A DNA stretch of 41,490 nucleotides from Candidatus Aminicenantota bacterium (GTDB lineage: Bacteria; Acidobacteriota; Aminicenantia; JAMOAD01): the NCBI GenBank assembly GCA_027061995.1, contig JAMOUT010000056.1, positions 1-41,490 of the forward strand, read 5' to 3'. A program made the translations under genes and the position numbers. Of the stretch, positions 1 through 7,041 are shown in pieces. The notes beneath the pieces are model-generated. The model searched no databases, was not told the DNA's origin, and saw nothing but the letters and a program-made list of their open reading frames with translations. Numbering within the stretch: position 1 is the stretch's first letter; each line of letters starts with the position of its first letter.

Positions 1-1
1 A

Positions 2-1090
2 TTAACACTATCCGCATCGCTTCTTGATGTTTACAAGAGCGGAGAGATTAAACTTGTTCCAGATCCAAACTTTGGAAAAGGAACGGATTGGGATATCTAT
101 TTCCCGCAGGGGATAAAGGATATAGCCTTTGCAAAAGACGGGAGTTTTTTTGCAACAGGGATGGGAAATAAAGCGCAACACTGTGTTTACGAATTCGATA
201 AGAGCGGTAAGTTTCTGAAAAAGATAGGTAGAAAAGGGAGAGGTCCTGGAGATCTATATCACCCGGGGGCTTTATCAATTCTTGATAATAAGTATTTGCT
301 TGTTGCTGAATATGCAACGACAAGAAGAATAAGTGTATTTGATTTGAATGGAAATTTTGTAAAAATCATAAAAACAAGAGATGATGTTTATGATGTTGTT
401 GGGCTTAAAAACAATAAAATAGCGATTTTAACAAATAAATACGGAAAGAGTAATAAACAATTTTCTGATATTTATTATATGATTATTATTAAAGATTTAA
501 AAAATAATAATGAAAAAAAAATACAGGAATATAGAAAAAGAGAAGTGTATTCTCCTTATATAAGATTTAAATTTTCAGGTAATGTTTATATGTTTAAAAC
601 AAAAAATAATGATTTGTTCTTGAGTTTTGATGATAGTAACGAGTATAAGATATATTCTGCAATGGGTGTTTTACTAAAAAAAACGAATTTGAAATATAGA
701 AAAAGAATAATAAATAAAAAGGAGAAAGAAAAATGTAAAAAATCTTTTATACTAAATATTAAAAAAAGTGTAAATGAAAAATTTTTACTAAATTTATTTA
801 ATAAAAATATTGATAAAGTTAAATATCCGAAAGAGGGGGGATATTTTGATGATGTGATTGTTGATAGTGAATATAATATTTTATTTCTTAAAAGAGATAC
901 AAATTGTTTGGCGAAGGAGATAAATGTTGAAGTTTATAATAATGAAGGAGAGAGAAAAGCAAAATTCAAAGTTATAAAGAAAAATAATCCTGAGTTTTTT
1001 TTCTCGCAGATAAAACTTTATAAAAATTATATCTATTATTATGATAATAATAAGCGTGAATTAATAAGGGAAAAAATAGACAAGGAGTAA
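2..1090 (+). CDS. 6-bladed beta-propeller protein, 5'-truncated by window edge
   Basis: The reading frame is already open at the left edge (codons from base 2), so the true start and probable signal peptide lie outside the window. An internal ATG at 161 should not be taken as the start. Visible propeller features are the blade motif GRKGRGPGDL (about 25 residues after that ATG) and repeated hydrophobic strand/turn units such as SVFDLNGNFVKII and YNNEGERKAKFKV. The same architecture and the G-R-K-G-x-G-P-G loop recur in the minus-strand gene at 16532-17530, so the two are paralogues. The family resembles the 6-bladed beta-propeller proteins (PF17170-like) that are often exported in Bacteroidota and Acidobacteriota-like bacteria; their biochemical function is generally unknown. 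The distal two thirds is very Lys/Asn/Ile-rich and more AT-rich than neighbouring genes. A small GG-leader peptide gene follows 41 bases later on the same strand. Family call fairly sure; role unknown. Confidence 0.75.
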   Translation, partial: LTLSASLLDVYKSGEIKLVPDPNFGKGTDWDIYFPQGIKDIAFAKDGSFFATGMGNKAQHCVYEFDKSGKFLKKIGRKGRGPGDLYHPGALSILDNKYLLVAEYATTRRISVFDLNGNFVKIIKTRDDVYDVVGLKNNKIAILTNKYGKSNKQFSDIYYMIIIKDLKNNNEKKIQEYRKREVYSPYIRFKFSGNVYMFKTKNNDLFLSFDDSNEYKIYSAMGVLLKKTNLKYRKRIINKKEKEKCKKSFILNIKKSVNEKFLLNLFNKNIDKVKYPKEGGYFDDVIVDSEYNILFLKRDTNCLAKEINVEVYNNEGERKAKFKVIKKNNPEFFFSQIKLYKNYIYYYDNNKRELIREKIDKE

Positions 1091-1095
1091 TAATA

Positions 1096-1109
1096 TACTT
1101 GCGCAAGTA
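1096..1109. promoter_or_regulatory. Perfect 14-bp palindrome upstream of the GG-leader peptide
   Basis: TACTTGCGCAAGTA is self-complementary over all 14 bases. It lies between the propeller stop codon and the ribosome binding site (AGGAG near 1121) of the peptide gene. It could be a dimeric regulator's operator or a small RNA stem. It has no loop and no U-tract, so it is a poor terminator. Seen directly; function is inference. Confidence 0.35.
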
Positions 1110-1131
1110 AAAATAAAAAAAGGAGAAGAAC

Positions 1132-1326
1132 ATGAAAAACAGATTAAAATTAACAAGCTTATCAAAAAAAGAGCTTGAAAGAATGAAGGGCGGTTATATT
1201 ATCTACGGAGATGAGAATCATGTTTGCGGATGTGGATGTTATTGGGCAGGTTCGGATGGTTCGTCTACAGATGACAACAAGAATGCAAATTATAGCGGTG
1301 GTAAATATAGCCCGCCAAAAAGGTAA
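1132..1326 (+). CDS. GG-leader peptide precursor (RiPP/bacteriocin-like), CxCxC core
   Basis: A 64-residue peptide with a strong ribosome binding site (AGGAGA, 7 bases before ATG). Residues 1-21 look like a double-glycine leader: basic, amphipathic, with LTSLSKKELERMKGG ending in G20-G21. This closely resembles leaders of the 'GG-Bacteroidales type' natural-product precursors (TIGR04149-like), which are cleaved after GG during export. The putative 43-residue core carries C32, C34 and C36 in the motif VCGCGCYW, followed by a Ser/Gly/Asp/Asn-rich tail ending in PPKR. It sits directly after a beta-propeller gene. No radical SAM maturase, lanthionine synthetase or C39-peptidase ABC exporter is visible nearby, so any processing genes must be upstream of the window or elsewhere. 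Whether the core is modified, and whether it is an antimicrobial or a signal, cannot be told from sequence. Confidence 0.65.
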   Translation: MKNRLKLTSLSKKELERMKGGYIIYGDENHVCGCGCYWAGSDGSSTDDNKNANYSGGKYSPPKR

Positions 1327-1345
1327 GCTATTGAATAGCTAAATC

Positions 1346-1383
1346 CAACCCAAAGGGGCGGAGGCGTCCCGCCCCTCGGGTTG
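1346..1383 (+). terminator. GC-rich hairpin after the GG-leader peptide gene
   Basis: Starting 20 bases after the peptide stop, CAACCC pairs with GGGTTG and GGGGCGG pairs with CCGCCCC around a 7-base loop, with a small AAA/TC internal loop. It is strikingly GC-rich in an AT-rich region and is followed by GTTTAAAC, only a short T run. Probable intrinsic terminator, though the weak U-tract leaves room for an mRNA 3'-end stabilising stem. Confidence 0.6.
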
Positions 1384-1533
1384 TTTAAACCTTTAGAGCT
1401 CATAGGCTTAGATTATTTATTATAGCATAAATGTAGTAAAACCATTATATGGCGAAAACCTTAGCCTACTTATAATTTTCATCTTGATTTAAAACAACAG
1501 GTTTGCAAACTAAAATTGCTTTAAGCTTTTAAG

Positions 1534-1847
1534 AACAGCTCGGAAGCTGCTCGGCTTTGAAAATGCTTTTAACTTTCAAATCGCGCAAAAGCTTATTGGC
1601 TTCAATTGCCTTATAGCCCGAAAGAGTTGTGTTCCGTCTTAAAAAAAGTTTACAAAATTATATGCTGTATATTATAAAGAAGGAGAGACGGGAAAAGAGG
1701 AAATGAGCGGAAGAAAAAGGATACTAAAAAGATACTCTGAAGCATTTAAAAAAGAGATTGTTCGGGAATAAATTATGAATGCTGAGTGATGAATTATGAA
1801 TTTTTAAATTAGTGCGATTCTCAAAGCCGAGCAGCAGAGCAGCTGTT
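1534..1847. mobile_element. Decayed IS or MITE-like element bounded by inverted repeats
   Basis: GCTGCTCGGCTTTGA at 1546-1560 is the exact reverse complement of the sequence at 1821-1835. Outside it, AACAGCT at 1534-1540 matches the reverse complement of 1841-1847 at the same 5-base spacing, giving a 27-bp imperfect inverted repeat with 22 matching positions. The 314-bp interval contains the start of a transposase-like frame that stops after 22 codons. The simplest reading is an internally deleted IS or non-autonomous derivative. No target-site duplication could be assigned and the true element ends are uncertain. Confidence 0.45.
1703..1771 (+). pseudogene. Transposase N-terminal fragment (IS3/HTH_Tnp_1-like)
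   Basis: A 22-codon frame beginning MSGRKRILKRYSEAFKKEIV and ending in TAA. The RYSEAFKKEIV segment matches the typical first helix of IS3-type OrfA and related helix-turn-helix transposases (RYSEEFKREIV-like). The rest of the protein is absent: the frame runs straight into a repeat of AATTATGAAT units. A purine-rich GAGAGACGGGAAAAGAGG stretch precedes the ATG. It lies inside the inverted-repeat-bounded interval and is best read as the 5' end of a deleted transposase gene. The family call rests on only about a dozen residues. Confidence 0.5.
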
Positions 1848-1934
1848 ACGGCAGTTTAAAAATCTTCGAGTTTCCAAGTTTTTAAAATCGTCCAAGGTTT
1901 TACGAAAGTAAGGATAAATTGTTTCCCTATTATT

Positions 1935-2867
1935 TTAAAAAGATAAAATCTCCTCTTGCTTTATGGTAGAGGCTCCAAGCTTTGTAACTGATATTGATGC
2001 CGCTATATTTGCTATTCTTGAGGATTCTCTTAATGTTATTTTTGTTGATAATGAGAGCCCGAGAGCCGCCATAACGGTGTCACCGGCTCCGGTTACATCC
2101 GAGACTTCATGGGTGAAAGCTTTATAACAAAAGAATTTTTTCCCCTTTTCCCTTCCGCACATCCCTTTTTCGCCCATGGTTACAAGCACCCAATCGGTTT
2201 TATATTTTTTCATTATTTTATTTACCAACTCTTTTTCATCATATCCCTCTTCTCCCACCATTTGAAAAGCTTCTTTAAGATTGGGAACAACACCGGTAAC
2301 ACCCGTGTAATAATTCTTATGTAATGGCTTTGGGTCAACGATTATCCGTTTGCCCCGATTTTTTGATAGCTTTATCAATCTTTTCATCAAATTTTCCGTT
2401 ATGACCCCTTTCGCATAATCTGATACAATGATTAAATCAAAATCAATTTTTTCCGTTTTTTTTATAATCATATCTTCGGTTTCAGTGTTTATTTTCTCTA
2501 TTTTTTCTTCATCCACTCTCAAAAGCTGTTGATGATTTGATATTATTCTTGTTTTATGAGGTGTGATTCTATCTTTTTCGATAATCAGATTATCCGTTAA
2601 TTTACCCTTTTCTCGAACGATTTTACCGCTTGTATCATCGCCTATAATACTTATAAGATTAACCTTCCCTCCGAGTGATTCTATATTAAGAGCAACATTA
2701 GCCGCTCCCCCCAATCTGTAAAACTCCTCTTTTTTTTCAATAACGGGAACAGGAGCCTCTGGAGATATCCTTTTTACGACCCCCATAATATAGTGATCAA
2801 GGATTAAATCCCCGATGACAATAATTTTTCGGGTTTCAAATTTTTTTAATATTTTTTCCATGTTCAT
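1935..2867 (-). CDS. rfaE1: D-glycero-beta-D-manno-heptose-7-phosphate kinase
   Basis: PfkB/ribokinase-family sugar kinase of 310 residues, the length of a stand-alone HldA/RfaE domain I rather than the roughly 475-residue bifunctional HldE. It phosphorylates D-glycero-D-manno-heptose 7-phosphate at C1 on the way to ADP-heptose for LPS inner core. Diagnostic features are the N-terminal VIGDLILDHYIMG and ISPEAPVPVIE motifs of this subfamily, the substrate loop RLGGAANVALN (about 51-61) and the C-terminal anion hole/catalytic motif DVTGAGD with D263 as likely base. AGGAGA stands 5 bases before the first ATG, favouring that start over an ATG two codons later. It overlaps the end of the upstream O-antigen ligase gene by 32 bases. 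The adenylyltransferase half (RfaE2) is not in the window. Confidence 0.9.
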   Translation of the reverse strand: MNMEKILKKFETRKIIVIGDLILDHYIMGVVKRISPEAPVPVIEKKEEFYRLGGAANVALNIESLGGKVNLISIIGDDTSGKIVREKGKLTDNLIIEKDRITPHKTRIISNHQQLLRVDEEKIEKINTETEDMIIKKTEKIDFDLIIVSDYAKGVITENLMKRLIKLSKNRGKRIIVDPKPLHKNYYTGVTGVVPNLKEAFQMVGEEGYDEKELVNKIMKKYKTDWVLVTMGEKGMCGREKGKKFFCYKAFTHEVSDVTGAGDTVMAALGLSLSTKITLRESSRIANIAASISVTKLGASTIKQEEILSF

Positions 2868-4008
2868 TAGTTTCTCCTATAAAAGGGATGGATATAAAAA
2901 ATAGTAATAATAATTTAATTTCAGAATCTCCGAAATTATATTCGAAAAGACCCGCTCCGAGAAAGCCTATTAGGATAAAAACAGCTACCCATTTATATAA
3001 TGCTAACGGAGTATCATTTTTAATTTTCAACAATTTGATAAAAACAAGTAGAATAAACCATAACCAACTTAAAAAAGCAAAACTTCCCCTTTCAGCCCAG
3101 ATCTGAATAAAATTATTGTGAAGATGGGGATTTAATTTCTCTTTTTTCGCTACTCTGTATCTCGGGACAGTATAGGCTGATCTGACCATGTTAGGTCCCA
3201 CTCCGAAAAATGGTTTTGCTTTAATCATTTTAAACCCTTTTTTAATCATGATTATTCTCTCTTGAAAAGTTATATCTTTGATGTTTGTTAATGATTTTAT
3301 CCTGTTTTGAACGGAAGCGGGCGATAATAGATATAGAAAAATCGCAAATAAAGGGATTAATAAAATTGATACGGGTTTCTTTTTAAATAAAATAAAAACC
3401 AAAGAGAGAAAGAATCCGAACCATGCTGATCTTGTAAGCGTTAAAATTAGAGTGAAGGATGATAATATGAATAATAGCTCAAGTTTATAATTTTTGTAAT
3501 CTTTCTTCTCAAGAATAATAGTTAAAGAATAGATGGCGAGAATCATCATAATTCCCGCTTGTGTCATATAATGACCTTCAAAACCTGTGGCTCTGGGGGA
3601 ACCTGAATGTTTTACGGTAAGTCTGACGAATTGATATGCTGAAAAACCTGAAGACAAAATAATAAAATAAAAAAACAGATCGGAAATTTTACTTAAAAAT
3701 TCTCTGTTATTTTTTAAGACAGTGTAAACAAAGGGGATACTCAGATATAAAAACACCTCTTTCATATCTACAAGGCTAACGCTCGGTATATATGAAAAAA
3801 AAGCCGATAAAATTGAGAAAAAGATATAAAATAAAATAGGAATGAAAAACGGGGGATATTCGAATTTCATCTGTTTTGTAAATATGAGATAAAGATAAAG
3901 CCCTAAACCTATGAAAAGCAGTGATTCCGATAGGGATGTTGATAAAAGTGTTAGTGTGGGATATAAAATGACAAGCCATGGAAGAATTTTTTTTATTTTT
4001 TTATTCAT
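2836..4008 (-). CDS. O-antigen ligase family membrane protein (WaaL/Wzy_C)
   Basis: A 390-residue polytopic membrane protein with about ten hydrophobic segments. The family-defining region (PF04932) is near the C-terminus: FFGVGPNMVRSAY, then a periplasmic loop with NPHLHNNFIQIWAERG, where the His-rich motif is typical of WaaL ligases, followed by more transmembrane helices. These inner-membrane proteins transfer undecaprenyl-linked glycan to lipid A core (ligase) or polymerise O-units (Wzy); sequence alone does not separate the two. Its place between a heptosyltransferase and a heptose kinase gene favours LPS ligation. AGGGAAA precedes the ATG. The 3' end overlaps the heptose kinase start, so the two are translationally linked. 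Confidence 0.8.
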   Translation of the reverse strand: MNKKIKKILPWLVILYPTLTLLSTSLSESLLFIGLGLYLYLIFTKQMKFEYPPFFIPILFYIFFSILSAFFSYIPSVSLVDMKEVFLYLSIPFVYTVLKNNREFLSKISDLFFYFIILSSGFSAYQFVRLTVKHSGSPRATGFEGHYMTQAGIMMILAIYSLTIILEKKDYKNYKLELLFILSSFTLILTLTRSAWFGFFLSLVFILFKKKPVSILLIPLFAIFLYLLSPASVQNRIKSLTNIKDITFQERIIMIKKGFKMIKAKPFFGVGPNMVRSAYTVPRYRVAKKEKLNPHLHNNFIQIWAERGSFAFLSWLWFILLVFIKLLKIKNDTPLALYKWVAVFILIGFLGAGLFEYNFGDSEIKLLLLFFISIPFIGETNEHGKNIKKI

Positions 4009-4043
4009 ATTTTTTCCCTATGTGATTTAATAAAAAATTATAG

Positions 4044-5054
4044 TCAGGCGCTTTTTTCACCTGTCACCTCTTTTATCTTATTATACACCTCTTTTTCGGA
4101 TATTGTTGATTGGCATCTTATATCTCCGTATATACATTTTCTCTGAGAACATGGGCGGCAATCCAATTTTTTTTCGATAATATGGATATCTTTTGTTCTC
4201 CAAGGTCCCGATATCTCGGGTATATTGGGACCGAAAACAGCTATTATCGGGGTGTCGGTTGCCGCTGCTATATGCATGGGTCCGCTGTCAACGCCGTAAA
4301 ACAATAAAGATTTTTCAATGATATATCTAATATCCGTTAAAGATGCTTTTGCTGTCAAATTCAGAATTTTGTCGGCAAACTCCTTTTCATATTTTTCCCC
4401 TCTTTCCATAACATCTTTCCCCCCGATTAATACGGGAGTGATGTTATCATTAATTAATAACTTGATTAATTCTTTGTATTTTTCTTCCCCCCAATCTCTG
4501 AATTCATTTCCGGCACCTATGTGTATCACTATTCTGTTGTTTGCTGTTTTTGATAGTGTTTCATTTGCTCGCTCTTTGATATGTTCTTCAATAGGCGGTA
4601 AAACAACTTTTTCGGGTGTTTTTTCTTCAAATCCCGTTGCCCTGATAAGATTTATCTGATTTTCAACCGAGTGGATAGGGGGGGTAAAATGCCTGTTAAC
4701 CTTAAAATCATAGATAAAACCTCTGTAAGGATGATTATATCCCACTTTTATCTTTGCTTTTACGAATAAACTGATGGCGGAAGCTCTCGGTCCCCCGTGC
4801 ATATCATATAATATATCATACTCTTTATCTTTAAATATTTTTTTTATTTTAAATATTGAATCATTTCGATTTATGGTTACGGGTGTATCAATGAAAGGGT
4901 GATTTTCAATCAACTCACCGTAAGGATTTTCCACGAGATAATCAATTTTCGCTGTTGGAAACAGTTGTCTTATCGCTTCTATGGAGGGAGTTGTTAAAAC
5001 AATATCACCGATTTTTCTTAATCTTATTATAAGAATTTTCTTTATTTTATCCAT
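4044..5054 (-). CDS. Glycosyltransferase family 9, ADP-heptose:LPS heptosyltransferase-like
   Basis: A 336-residue GT-B fold enzyme of family GT9 (WaaC/WaaF/WaaQ). Features are the N-terminal ILIIRLRKIGDIVLTTP motif and P-S-I-E-A-I-R helix, HIGAGNEFRDW in the linker region, and the C-terminal donor site YGVDSGPMHIAAA followed by VFGPN. A CRPCSQRKC-type cysteine cluster near the C-terminus is common in this family. It should transfer heptose from ADP-heptose to Kdo-lipid A or to a first heptose at the cytoplasmic face of the inner membrane; which position is not decidable. It sits upstream of ligase and heptose kinase genes. No ribosome binding site is visible, and an extended -10 box ends 7 bases before the ATG. 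Confidence 0.87.
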   Translation of the reverse strand: MDKIKKILIIRLRKIGDIVLTTPSIEAIRQLFPTAKIDYLVENPYGELIENHPFIDTPVTINRNDSIFKIKKIFKDKEYDILYDMHGGPRASAISLFVKAKIKVGYNHPYRGFIYDFKVNRHFTPPIHSVENQINLIRATGFEEKTPEKVVLPPIEEHIKERANETLSKTANNRIVIHIGAGNEFRDWGEEKYKELIKLLINDNITPVLIGGKDVMERGEKYEKEFADKILNLTAKASLTDIRYIIEKSLLFYGVDSGPMHIAAATDTPIIAVFGPNIPEISGPWRTKDIHIIEKKLDCRPCSQRKCIYGDIRCQSTISEKEVYNKIKEVTGEKSA

Positions 5055-5061
5055 AAAACTG

Positions 5062-5070
5062 ATTATATCA
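5062..5070 (-). promoter_or_regulatory. Extended -10 promoter at the heptosyltransferase start
   Basis: Reading on the minus strand, TGATATAAT fits the extended -10 consensus TGnTATAAT exactly. The -35 region (around 5085-5090) is poor, as is usual for extended -10 promoters. Transcription would begin at or one base before the ATG at 5054, giving an essentially leaderless message. The chance of such a match in AT-rich DNA is not negligible. Confidence 0.5.
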
Positions 5071-5109
5071 GAATTATTAAAAAGCTAAAAAACAGAATAA
5101 CTTATATTA

Positions 5110-5628
5110 CTACCTTAAATATCCGGGGGGAACTCCGGCTTTTCTCGCTCTCTCTTTAAAATCCTCAAAATCATTGTTTAGTTTTTTTAATTTATCCTTA
5201 AGTTTATCTATCTCCTTTAGCATTTTATCTATTTTAGAAGGTAAAGAGAATTTTTCATTAGGATTATGTGTTATTTTAAATCTGAAATTCAAATCATCAC
5301 ATTCTTTTTGCTTTTTATTAATCTCTTCCTTTAATTTTTTTATATTTTCCACATATTGAAGATACTTTTTTCTCCACTTATTATATCTTTGTTCTTTTGT
5401 TATTACATCTGATGTTTGCGGTTTAACTGACTTTTTCTTTTTTGTCGTTACTACGGCATAACTTTTACCATATCTTTTTCCTCGTAAATTTTCATTGGTT
5501 ATCACCTCGACTTTTTTCTTTATTTTCTTTCTTCTTTCTCTCTCTCTTTTTGCGATTTCAACTATACTTTGAGAATATAAAGATACTGAAAATATTAAAA
5601 TCAAAAAAATCAAGGATAATTTTTTCAT
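5110..5628 (-). CDS. Small exported coiled-coil protein of unknown function
   Basis: About 172 residues from the ATG at 5628, which lies two bases after the upstream gene's stop codon; the longer frame would need a TTG start inside that gene. The start MKKLSLIFLILIFSVSLYSQ is a clear signal peptide, with cleavage likely after YSQ. A highly basic segment (KRERERRKKIKKK) follows, then an amphipathic Lys/Glu-rich region with heptad-like spacing and a C-terminal GVPPGYLR. No known catalytic motif is seen. Similar Lys-rich, coiled-coil secreted proteins occur as hypothetical proteins in related bacteria. Tight coupling to the exported protein upstream and the CpoB-like gene suggests an envelope role. 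Function not recognised. Confidence 0.7.
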   Translation of the reverse strand: MKKLSLIFLILIFSVSLYSQSIVEIAKRERERRKKIKKKVEVITNENLRGKRYGKSYAVVTTKKKKSVKPQTSDVITKEQRYNKWRKKYLQYVENIKKLKEEINKKQKECDDLNFRFKITHNPNEKFSLPSKIDKMLKEIDKLKDKLKKLNNDFEDFKERARKAGVPPGYLR

Positions 5629-5630
5629 TT

Positions 5631-6383
5631 TTATTTTAGAAGAGCCCAAAAATTATCTTTATATATAGGGTCTTTTAAATAAGTTATTTTCGCAATGGAT
5701 ATGTTTTTATCCGAGCATAATATTATTGCATTTCCAAGATAAATTATATTATTTGCATTATCCGTAAGTTGATAAAAAACTATTTGTGTTCCTCTTACAA
5801 GTCCCTTGTTTTCTCCGCCCTCAAGGACTATCTTAAATCCCTCTGTTCCTTGTATAATATCATTTTCTATAAAAAGAATTTTCCCGTTTGTTTTAAACAT
5901 ATCCTTATGCAGATTGGGGTAATGTCCGAGGGATTTCCCTTTATATGGTTTTATCTCTTCATAAGGGATAAGCATAGAGCCGATTGAAAGATCCGCGCAA
6001 AGATTTGTTACCTTAACTTTGTTGCTTTTTTTATTTACAACCATTACGATACCTACTTTTCTGAAAATTCCTTTAACTTGTTTCCCTTCTCTGTCAAAAA
6101 CAGGTTTAATAACCTGAAATTTATCTCCCTCTTCGATTTTAACTTTAAAATTTGCGATTAATATATCATTTAAACTGAAATTGTTTCTAACGAGCTCATT
6201 CTCTTCGGAATTGACAATCGAACCTACTAATTTGGATTTTATAATATAAAGTCCGCAATAATCATCACTTCTGTTAATTAAAGGGATATCTTGGATATAG
6301 GTTTTTTTGAAAACCCTTTCTTCTTGTGAAAACATTGATATTGAGAATAAAATAATAAATGATATGAAAAACAGTTTTTTCAT
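5631..6383 (-). CDS. Exported protein of unknown function
   Basis: A 250-residue protein with a strong ribosome binding site (AGGAGGT) and an obvious signal peptide (MKKLFFISFIILFSISMFSQ). The mature part looks like beta-strands and turns, with Gly/Asp/Lys-rich spacing such as LNDILIANFKVKIEEGDKFQV and VRGTQIVFYQLTD. This hints at small beta-barrel or SH3-like modules reminiscent of the non-LysM parts of some periplasmic LysM proteins. No LysM motif or catalytic signature could be identified, so this is only an impression. It lies 2 bases after the CpoB-like gene and 2 bases before the coiled-coil protein, so the three are one transcription and translation unit. Probably periplasmic. Confidence 0.7.
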   Translation of the reverse strand: MKKLFFISFIILFSISMFSQEERVFKKTYIQDIPLINRSDDYCGLYIIKSKLVGSIVNSEENELVRNNFSLNDILIANFKVKIEEGDKFQVIKPVFDREGKQVKGIFRKVGIVMVVNKKSNKVKVTNLCADLSIGSMLIPYEEIKPYKGKSLGHYPNLHKDMFKTNGKILFIENDIIQGTEGFKIVLEGGENKGLVRGTQIVFYQLTDNANNIIYLGNAIILCSDKNISIAKITYLKDPIYKDNFWALLK

Positions 6384-6385
6384 AT

Positions 6386-7003
6386 TTACCTCCTTTTTAA
6401 CTTTTTTAAATAAGTTTTTGAATATTTTGCAGGTTCCGTATAAGGAAACTTTTTAATAACTATATTAAAGTAACTTTTTGCTTTTTTATAATCTTTTTTG
6501 AGAAAATATATATATCCTATCTTATAATATGTATCCGGAATCTTATTCCCCGAAGGGTATCTTTGGTAAACCGCTCTAAAAGCACTTATCGCTTTTTCAT
6601 AATCGCCCAATCTTAAATATGATTCACCTATCCAATATTGACTATTATCCGCAAGCTCATTACCACTGAAATTTGTCAGAAATTGAGTGAATTTGGCAAT
6701 AGCTTTTTTATAATCTTTTTTATTGAACAGATTTAAAGCTTTATCGTATAGTGATAAAGGGTTTATTTGTGTGTTCTCTTTTTTTATTTGTGTGTTCTTT
6801 TTTTTATTATATCTTTTTTCTAATATCTCACTCTTTTTTTCTATTTCAAGAATTTTTTTCTCCTGCTCTTCAACTTTGCTGTTAAGTTCAAATACTTGCT
6901 CCTGAAGGGAATTTATATTCCTTTCCAAAATAATAACTCTTTTGTCCGTGCAACTTGAAAATAGAAATAAAATTAAAATAATAATAACAATTTTCCACTT
7001 CAT
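6386..7003 (-). CDS. CpoB/YbgF-like tetratricopeptide lipoprotein
   Basis: 205 residues. A lipoprotein signal peptide ends in the lipobox L-F-S-S-C18, followed by a coiled coil (about 20-65) and three C-terminal TPR units (about 82-200), with motifs such as DNSQYWIGESYLRLGDYEKA. This is the architecture of CpoB (YbgF), the periplasmic partner of the Tol-Pal system that coordinates peptidoglycan synthesis with outer-membrane constriction. No tol or pal genes are in the window, so a BamD-like or generic TPR lipoprotein role remains possible. The linker has an in-frame 21-base tandem duplication encoding N-T-Q-I twice (about residues 70-80). No ribosome binding site is seen: the -10 box is 6 bases before the ATG. 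Confidence 0.75.
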   Translation of the reverse strand: MKWKIVIIILILFLFSSCTDKRVIILERNINSLQEQVFELNSKVEEQEKKILEIEKKSEILEKRYNKKKNTQIKKENTQINPLSLYDKALNLFNKKDYKKAIAKFTQFLTNFSGNELADNSQYWIGESYLRLGDYEKAISAFRAVYQRYPSGNKIPDTYYKIGYIYFLKKDYKKAKSYFNIVIKKFPYTEPAKYSKTYLKKLKRR

Positions 7004-7009
7004 ATTTAT

Positions 7010-7038
7010 ATATTAAGTTAATTTTTCAATATTGTCAA
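7010..7038 (-). promoter_or_regulatory. Promoter of the cpoB-like gene, leaderless geometry
   Basis: On the minus strand, a perfect -35 TTGACA (7033-7038) is followed by a 17-base spacer and TAATAT (7010-7015, 4 of 6 matches). The expected start, 7 bases downstream, is the A of the ATG at 7003. The upstream symporter gene ends at 7042, so this is the natural promoter for the envelope gene set. Confidence 0.65.
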
Positions 7039-7041
7039 CTT

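Larger units (their letters stand above)
1384..1934. other. Gene-poor stretch with mobile-element debris
   Basis: No intact gene is supported on either strand. It holds a 10-bp palindrome GTTTGCAAAC at 1501-1510, an inverted-repeat pair at 1534-1560 and 1821-1847, a short transposase-like reading frame at 1703-1771, and a direct repeat AATTATGAAT at 1771-1780 and 1792-1801. It separates a plus-strand propeller/peptide locus from the minus-strand LPS genes that end at 1935. No convincing terminator for the LPS genes was found. Confidence 0.6.
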
